Shown in pieces: positions 5,270 to 6,746 of a stretch of 6,746 nt of DNA. The stretch is taken from assembly GCA_016303095.1 (NCBI GenBank), contig JAEDMH010000122.1, forward strand, positions 1 to 6,746, read 5' to 3'. The notes below the pieces were generated by a model. It saw only the letters and a list, made by a program, of their open reading frames with translations, did not search any database and was not told the DNA's origin. The DNA is from Lentisphaeria bacterium. Lineage in GTDB: Bacteria; Verrucomicrobiota; Lentisphaeria; Oligosphaerales; Oligosphaeraceae. The translations under genes and the position numbers were made by a program. Within the stretch, counting starts at the first letter, position 1. Each line of letters starts with the position of its first letter.

Positions 5270-6746
5270 TCAGTCGAGGGGGACCAGGACGAAGGGCATA
5301 TAGGTGCCCTGGGGCTTTCCGTTCTTCTTGGCGCGGAGGTAGAGGCCGTCGCCGGCTTCGGGGGGGAAGCCGAGGTCCAGCGTCACCAGGCCATCCGCCA
5401 CACCGGGGATGAGGTCGTTGCCCACGCGCCAGTCTCCGGTGCCGGTGTCGGCGTCGTAATCGTAGTATTGGACGTCATAGGTGAGGCCGGCGAGGTCGAT
5501 GTCGGTCATGGCGACGAGGAAAAGGAGGCTGCCGTCCGTGAGGGCGCTGCCGATGACGGGGGCTTCGGACTTCCTGACGAGCTGGAGGTTGAGGGTGTAG
5601 GAAAGATTTGTGCTCTTGCTGTTGGTGACGACGACTCTCCAGAGGTAGGCCGTGGAGTCGGCGGTGGAGGCCAGGGGGACGACGACCTCCGTGTCAGTGC
5701 CGGCGTCCACCTCCTGTGCCAGCAGTCCGTTGCCGTCGAAGACTTCGAGTCTGTAGGTGTAGCCGACCTTGAGGGCGGGCCATCGGAAGACGACAAAGGT
5801 GGTGTCCTCTTCCGTGAGGATGGCGTTGCCGGAGGCGGGCATGAAGCCATCCAGGCCAGGGAAGAAGACATCGCGGTCATCGTCTTCCTCGATGGTGAAG
5901 GTGGCGGCCCCGGCGGCCGTGGATCCGTCGCCCTTTGGGTTGTAGCCCAGGAGATCGACGGTGTAGGTTCCCGCCTCGTAGAAGTCCAGCTTGAGGGAGG
6001 TCTTGGGGAGGAGCAGGCCATCGATGAGCTGGACGAAGTGCTTGTCGATGGTCTGGAGGACGGTGCCGTCCTTGCGGCGGATGGTCAAGGTGTATCCCTG
6101 GGCGAGGGGGGAGAGGAGGTCGAAGGTGACGGTGTTGCCGGTGACGGTGGCGTTGACCTGTCCGCGGGGGGGGGTGTTGTAGTCGGCCACCTTGACGCTC
6201 TTCTGGAAGGCGGGCTGGTCGGCGCGGCCTGCGGCGGCGGACCAGGGATAGAATGTGTACGTGTAGGTGCCGGGGAGGAGTCCATCCGTGTAGTCGAGGT
6301 AGTCGACGGGCAGGATGGTTTCGGCGAGGCCGCCCATGGTGAAGAGGATATTGCCTTCCTCGTCGGCGACGTCCACGAGGAAGGTGGAGACGCCTTCAGG
6401 GATGTCTTTGTCCTCGATTTCGATGGTGGGGTACCAGGGCGTGTCTCCGTAGATGGCGATCAGGAAGTCGTAGGTGGCGCTGTCGCTGCCGTAGTTGGCG
6501 GAGCTGCCGTCATCGGCGAGGGTGATGATGATGGTGGCTTCCTTGCCCATCTTGCCGGCGGCCTCGGAGGAGATTGTGTAGGTGAGGAAGAGGGTGCGCT
6601 CGTCGCCTTCCTGGCTGACGGAGAGGGATGGCTCTCCGACGATGAGGCCGTGGGGGTCGGTCTTGGTGGCCATGATCCGGCTGGGGTCGAGTTTCTGGGA
6701 GGCTTCGTCTTCGCTGTCCCCCATGGTGACAGGGAGGGTGAGGGTG
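5270..6746 (-). CDS. Partial multi-domain Ig/FN3-like surface protein (5' end outside window)
   Basis: I do not recognise this as a named family. The frame is open to the right edge. Seven codons (TLTLPVT) precede the Met codon at 6724, which has no Shine-Dalgarno sequence before it, so that Met is probably internal and the N-terminus lies outside. At least 491 residues are visible. Numbering from that Met, the chain looks like consecutive beta-sandwich units: about 26-98, 99-182 (ending SVKVADYNTPP), 186-280 (PKD/Ig-like, with YTLTIRRKDGTVLQTI and AGTYTVDLLGYNPKG), 300-385 (FN3-like, with FRWPALKVGYTYRLEVFDGNG and YLWRVVVTN), and a final unit 386-484 ending PFVLVPLD. An acidic linker, EEDDDRD, sits near 279-285. 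No Cys, catalytic motif, membrane segment or C-terminal sorting signal is visible. An extracellular or surface location is inferred from the domain type. The stop codon lies 61 bases before the barrel gene, which suggests an operon. The domain assignments are by eye and could be other beta-sandwich families. Confidence 0.85.
   Translation of the reverse strand, partial: TLTLPVTMGDSEDEASQKLDPSRIMATKTDPHGLIVGEPSLSVSQEGDERTLFLTYTISSEAAGKMGKEATIIITLADDGSSANYGSDSATYDFLIAIYGDTPWYPTIEIEDKDIPEGVSTFLVDVADEEGNILFTMGGLAETILPVDYLDYTDGLLPGTYTYTFYPWSAAAGRADQPAFQKSVKVADYNTPPRGQVNATVTGNTVTFDLLSPLAQGYTLTIRRKDGTVLQTIDKHFVQLIDGLLLPKTSLKLDFYEAGTYTVDLLGYNPKGDGSTAAGAATFTIEEDDDRDVFFPGLDGFMPASGNAILTEEDTTFVVFRWPALKVGYTYRLEVFDGNGLLAQEVDAGTDTEVVVPLASTADSTAYLWRVVVTNSKSTNLSYTLNLQLVRKSEAPVIGSALTDGSLLFLVAMTDIDLAGLTYDVQYYDYDADTGTGDWRVGNDLIPGVADGLVTLDLGFPPEAGDGLYLRAKKNGKPQGTYMPFVLVPLD

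Noticed and set aside
4666..5412. 248-codon plus-strand open frame spanning the barrel/surface-protein junction
   Set aside because: Gly/Val/Glu-rich shadow antisense to the barrel gene, ending in Arg/Gly-rich junk. No start signal.
6722..6724. ATG as start of the surface-protein gene
   Set aside because: The upstream sequence is pyrimidine-rich with no Shine-Dalgarno sequence. The open frame continues as a plausible beta strand (TLTLPVT) to the window edge, and there is no signal peptide after this Met.

Overview
This window holds three consecutive genes, all on the minus strand, and no credible gene on the plus strand. All three products look exported. The first is a fragment of a multi-domain beta-sandwich surface protein that runs off the right edge (5270-6746). 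The second is a complete small outer-membrane beta-barrel protein (4288-5208). The third is a very large secreted protein with beta-propeller repeats, cadherin-like repeats and a C-terminal 'GW' module (267-4118). I recognise none of them as a named gene.

The DNA is GC-rich. A barrel protein with a signal peptide and a C-terminal phenylalanine implies a Gram-negative type of envelope. Large Thr/Leu/Pro-rich surface proteins mixing PD40-type repeats, cadherin-like domains and a 'GWNL' C-terminal module are common in the PVC group (Verrucomicrobiota, Lentisphaerota, Planctomycetota). That placement is an inference from architecture only and could be wrong.

In transcription order (right to left), the surface-protein fragment ends 61 bases before the barrel gene, with no terminator between them, so the two are probably co-transcribed. 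A strong hairpin with a 14-bp perfect stem and a T-rich tail (4212-4255) follows the barrel gene and probably ends that transcript. The giant propeller/cadherin gene starts 94 bases beyond the hairpin, with its own good ribosome-binding site and signal peptide, and may be a separate transcription unit. The leftmost 266 bases are non-coding. They contain several palindromes and a run of CACGGAG-type repeats with 9-base spacing.

No RNA gene, CRISPR array, insertion sequence or tRNA was seen. The many long plus-strand open frames are by-products of the strong strand asymmetry (G-rich plus strand, C-rich coding strand). The locus reads as an envelope/cell-surface gene cluster. No enzymatic function can be read from it.
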